64,000 nucleotides of DNA, taken from CAILHX01 sp964511385. Its GTDB lineage: Bacteria; Pseudomonadota; Gammaproteobacteria; Burkholderiales; Methylophilaceae. The notes under the pieces were generated by a model. That model was not told the DNA's origin. It searched no databases and saw only the letters and a program-made list of their open reading frames with translations. The translations under genes and the position numbers were made by a program. This document shows, one piece after another, positions 61,759-64,000 of this stretch. How positions within the stretch are numbered: the first letter of the stretch is position 1; each line of letters opens with the position of its first letter. The stretch lies in contig CAZEFE010000001.1 in assembly GCA_964511385.1 (NCBI GenBank), forward strand, positions 510,573 through 574,572, read 5' to 3'.

Positions 61759-62742
61759 CTACAGATGGTCCAGCGGGCTGGCTACCCCGTGCCCGCCCTT
61801 GTTCAGCACATGGGTGTAAATCATGGTGGTGGAAACATCGGCATGGCCCAGCAACTCTTGCACGGTGCGGATGTCGTAACCGCCTTCCAGCAGGTGGGTG
61901 GCGAACGAGTGACGGAAAGTGTGTGGCGTGGCGGGTTTGACCAACCCCGCCTTGCGTACCGCCTGTTTCACCGCGCGCTGCACGGCCTGGTCTTGCACAT
62001 GGTGCCGCCGCACCTCACCAGAGCGAGGGTCTGTGGAAAGGTTGGCCGAGGGGAACACGTACTGCCAACCCCATTCGTGCGCGGCATTGGGGTATTTGCG
62101 CTCCAAAGCGTTGGGTAGATACACCGCCCCATACCCCGCCTGCAAATCTTGCTCGTGCAGCGCCTTTACCCGCACCAGGTGCGCTTGCAATGTTGGCGCC
62201 AGCACCTGCGGCAGCATCGTCACACGATCCTTGAAACCCTTGCCATCACGGATCAAAATTTCCTTGCGCGAAAAATCCACATCCTTCACCCGCAGACGCA
62301 ACGCTTCGAGTATGCGTAAACCGGCGCCATACAACAGGCTGGCCACCAGCCAGTTGGTGCCCTCCAACTGCACCAGCACCTGATGTACTTCTTCCCGCGT
62401 CAGCACCACTGGCAGGCGCTTGGGTGCTTTGGCTTGCTCCACGTTGTCCAGCCACGGCAACTCCAGTTCCAGTACCTGCTTATACAAAAACAGCAACGCA
62501 CTCTTGGCCTGGTTTTGCGTAGAGGCCGATACCTTGCCGGCCACCGCCAGATGGGTAAGAAACTGCTCGACTTCAGCTGCCCCCAGATCGCGCGGGTGCT
62601 GCTTGTCAAAATGCAAAATAAATCGTTTAATCCAATCCACATAAGCCTGCTCGGTGCGAATGCTGTAATGTTTAAGGCGAATTTTCCCGCGCACCTGATC
62701 GAGTAGTTTTGGGGCGGGTGATTCTGTAGTATCTTGCGTCAT
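61759..62742 (-). CDS. intI: Integron integrase (IntI family, not IntI1)
   Basis: 327 residues. Tyrosine recombinase with Arg in YGAGLRILEALRLRVKDVDF, the HTFRHSFATHLLEGGYDIRTVQELLGHADV box, and Tyr in TTMIYTHVL. The segment NAAHEWGWQYVFPS is the extra domain that marks integron integrases; NLSTDPRSGEVRRHH also matches. It is similar to but clearly different from IntI1. Start ATG 62742. As in integrons, the gene points away from the cassette-like genes on its 5' side. It converges with ppk2 (42-bp gap). Confidence 0.93.
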   Translation of the reverse strand: MTQDTTESPAPKLLDQVRGKIRLKHYSIRTEQAYVDWIKRFILHFDKQHPRDLGAAEVEQFLTHLAVAGKVSASTQNQAKSALLFLYKQVLELELPWLDNVEQAKAPKRLPVVLTREEVHQVLVQLEGTNWLVASLLYGAGLRILEALRLRVKDVDFSRKEILIRDGKGFKDRVTMLPQVLAPTLQAHLVRVKALHEQDLQAGYGAVYLPNALERKYPNAAHEWGWQYVFPSANLSTDPRSGEVRRHHVQDQAVQRAVKQAVRKAGLVKPATPHTFRHSFATHLLEGGYDIRTVQELLGHADVSTTMIYTHVLNKGGHGVASPLDHL

Positions 62743-62775
62743 GATCAGCCTTGATATTCCATACTGGAGTTGTTG

Positions 62776-62976
62776 ATGACTACCATACAAGCCATAGAAG
62801 AAGCGGTTAAGCAGCTACCTGCTCAAGAGCTGGTGGAGTTTCGTCGCTGGTTTGCAAAATTTGATGAAGCTGCCTGGGATGCCCAAATAGAAGCCGATGC
62901 CGCCGCAGGCAAGCTGGATGCCTTGGCCGCCGAAGCCGTGGCCGAATATAAAAGCGGCAAAGCTCGTGAGCTTTGA
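62776..62976 (+). CDS. Small antitoxin-like protein
   Basis: 66 residues. IEEAVKQLPAQELVEFRRWFAKFDEAAWDAQIEAD is typical of the small antitoxins that pair with ParE-like toxins of the kind encoded next. The ATG is 6 bases after GGAG. It begins 33 bp from the integrase start, divergent, so both genes share this short region. Confidence 0.75.
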   Translation: MTTIQAIEEAVKQLPAQELVEFRRWFAKFDEAAWDAQIEADAAAGKLDALAAEAVAEYKSGKAREL

Positions 62977-63233
62977 AACATTACGCGTCCTCAAGTTTTT
63001 GGCGGTGCTTTGACATGCTGCCTGCCAACGTTAAGCAGCTTGCGCGTGAACACTATGCGCTGCTCAAACAAAACCCCTCCCACCCGTCATTGCAATTCAA
63101 ACATGTCAAGAACGGCGCCTTCCGTAGCGTTCGCATCAGCCTGGGTTATCGCGCCCTTGGCGTGCCCGTTGACCAAGGGATACAGTGGTTCTGGATTGGC
63201 AGTCACGCTGATTATGACAAGTTGATTGGTTGA
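62973..63233 (+). CDS. ParE-like toxin
   Basis: 86 residues from a TTG that overlaps the antitoxin stop; an ATG at 63015 is an alternative. FWRCFDMLPANVKQLAREHYALLKQNPSHPSLQFKHV and WFWIGSHADYDKLIG match a widespread ParE-like toxin-domain family often found in integron cassettes and genomic islands. Confidence 0.75.
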   Translation: MKHYASSSFWRCFDMLPANVKQLAREHYALLKQNPSHPSLQFKHVKNGAFRSVRISLGYRALGVPVDQGIQWFWIGSHADYDKLIG

Positions 63234-63267
63234 CGTAATTTTAAGAAGTTATAGGATATACTAAATT

Positions 63268-63304
63268 ATCATAACTGGATGAAACTATTATGATAGTTTT
63301 TTTT
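63268..63304 (+). terminator. Rho-independent terminator after the toxin gene
   Basis: ATCATAA / TTATGAT stem, with an alternative inner stem AAACTAT / ATAGTTT, followed by eight T residues. Confidence 0.7.
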
Positions 63305-63313
63305 ATAAATTTT

Positions 63314-63372
63314 ATGGCCAGCTAATTGATGCAATATCTTACGTCAATTAGGATGTCCATTTAACGTTGGGC
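63314..63372. other. Candidate integron recombination site (attI or degenerate attC)
   Basis: The core GTTGGGC (63366-63372) fits the GTTRRRY consensus. Before it lies an inverted repeat (CTAATTGA / TCAATTAG, 63322-63351) within a longer imperfect palindrome, but no clear R'' (RYYYAAC) at its left end. The next gene behaves as a cassette starting here and ending at the attC at 63948. Whether this is the attI of the integrase or the attC of the toxin-antitoxin pair is undecided. Confidence 0.45.
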
Positions 63373-63395
63373 CTCACAATAGGACTCCTCATCAC

Positions 63396-63860
63396 ATGGA
63401 CGTCAAGATTGTCGTATTCCCCGAAACAAGAGTTGCTGCCATTGAGCATCATGGGTCGCCGGCGCTCGAATACGATACCGCACGTAAGCTCATCGCTTGG
63501 AAGATTGAGCACCGCCTTCTGGATCAATTGAGATACAGAAGCTATGGCGTTCATTACACGGATCCGCGCACTACGCCAGCCTCCCAGCACCGCGTTGACT
63601 TCTGCCTGTCCATCGAGGACGAGGTTGGCCCCAATCCTTACGGCATTTTGACCAAGGTAATCCCAAGCCGACGTTGCGCTTTCGCGCGCGATGTCGGTTC
63701 TCGCTCGAACAACAAGGCCGCTGTCCATCTCTGTGAGACATGGTTGCCCCAGAGTGGCGAGTTACCCGGAGATTTCCCAATCTTCTTTCACTACGTCAAC
63801 GTGGGTCCGAACGTGCGCGAAGAAGAAATGATCACTGATGTTTACTTGCCGTTGAAGTGA
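63396..63860 (+). CDS. GyrI-like small-molecule-binding protein in a gene cassette
   Basis: 154 residues. KIVVFPETRVAAIEHHGSPALEYDTARKLIAWK, SYGVHYTDPRTTP and DVYLPLK fit the GyrI/SbmC-like (AraC effector-binding) domain, without a DNA-binding part. Such stand-alone domains bind small molecules and may protect gyrase or sense drugs. It is the only gene of a ~582-bp cassette (63367-63948), which is ended by attC. Confidence 0.8.
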   Translation: MDVKIVVFPETRVAAIEHHGSPALEYDTARKLIAWKIEHRLLDQLRYRSYGVHYTDPRTTPASQHRVDFCLSIEDEVGPNPYGILTKVIPSRRCAFARDVGSRSNNKAAVHLCETWLPQSGELPGDFPIFFHYVNVGPNVREEEMITDVYLPLK

Positions 63861-63887
63861 TCCGCATGCAATCCCAATACAAGTGCG

Positions 63888-63954
63888 GCCCAACCCATCA
63901 TTCCACCGGACCTGCGCGAAAAGCCGCGCAGGCCGGTGAATTCAGACGTTAGAT
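63888..63954 (+). other. attC recombination site
   Basis: R'' core GCCCAAC (63888-63894, RYYYAAC) and R' core GTTAGAT (63948-63954, GTTRRRY). Between them a strong stem CACCGG-A-CCTGCGCG / CGCGCAGG-C-CGGTG with a small loop, giving the folded bottom-strand structure used by IntI. Recombination would take place between G and TT of the R' core. Confidence 0.9.
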
Positions 63955-64000
63955 GCACTAAGCACATAATTGCTCACAGCCAAACTATCAGGTCAAGTCT
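63955..64000 (+). other. Start of next cassette, resembling the qacE cassette / class 1 integron 3'-CS
   Basis: GCACTAAGCACATAATTGCT and onward to the window edge match, as I remember it, the leader of the qacE/qacE-delta-1 segment (3'-conserved segment) of clinical class 1 integrons, upstream of the multidrug exporter gene. The coding part would begin outside this window. The match is from memory and not searched. Confidence 0.6.

Noticed and set aside
61759..62742. XerC/XerD or phage integrase
   Set aside because: The extra segment with EWGWQYVFPS and the attC downstream identify an integron integrase.

Overview
This is a 64 kb stretch of a GC-rich (about 60 %) bacterial chromosome. Gene content and protein style point to a betaproteobacterium, most likely a sulfur-oxidising member of the Nitrosomonadales. 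The clues are the paired beta-proteobacterial AddB-like/AddA-like repair genes, YhdP, GlnE, a PpsA/PpsR pair, and a sulfide:quinone oxidoreductase with a persulfide dioxygenase. The genus is inference. I saw no rRNA, tRNA or CRISPR array.

Layout. 1-9.7 kb: a partial NIT-like/HAMP/PAS sensor, an AddB-like nuclease and AddA-like helicase-nuclease in a 4-bp overlapping pair, a chemoreceptor and a DedA protein. 9.7-12.9 kb: a copper-type operon (exported Cys/His protein, TolC-type lipoprotein, Tat-exported multicopper oxidase). 12.9-17.8 kb: an accessory island with a truncated RelE toxin behind an intact ParD-like antitoxin, a PIN/Phd pair, an unknown gene, and an MmeI-type restriction-modification enzyme. 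A DUF559 nuclease module bordered by GC-rich palindromic repeats is inserted in frame inside that enzyme. 17.8-38.3 kb: mostly housekeeping genes (mfd, tldD, patB-like, nitrilase, yhdP, yheS, ccdA/thioredoxin, prfC), with short palindromic mobile elements in the gaps.

38.4-46.8 kb is a sulfide/persulfide locus. A divergent persulfide dioxygenase faces a BigR/SqrR-type thiol-switch repressor. The repressor gene leads a run of DUF442 phosphatase-like protein, RND adaptor, RND pump, DUF2892 protein, a terminator, sulfide:quinone oxidoreductase, TauE/SafE exporter and a second DUF2892 protein. The expected job is: SQR oxidises sulfide to persulfide, PDO oxidises persulfide to sulfite, TauE exports sulfite or a related anion, and the RND pair may remove reactive sulfur species. 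46.9-60 kb: a methyltransferase, CPBP protease, YggU and GFA proteins; an AT-richer zinc-ribbon plus deoxyribosyltransferase-like gene; then acs, ppsA, a LysR regulator, ppsR and glnE.

60-64 kb is a mobile edge. A YefM/RelE-type module lies between 35-bp direct repeats that duplicate the 3' end of glnE. After ppk2 comes an integron integrase gene with cassette-like genes on its 5' side: a toxin-antitoxin pair, then a GyrI-like cassette closed by a well-formed attC. The last 50 bases match, from memory, the start of the qacE cassette / 3'-conserved segment of clinical class 1 integrons, although the integrase is not IntI1.

The most notable items are the integron edge, the DUF559 insertion in the MmeI-like enzyme, the RND pump inside the BigR sulfide operon, and two 143-bp elements with terminal inverted repeats and YTAG target duplications whose duplications supply the stop codons of the genes beside them.
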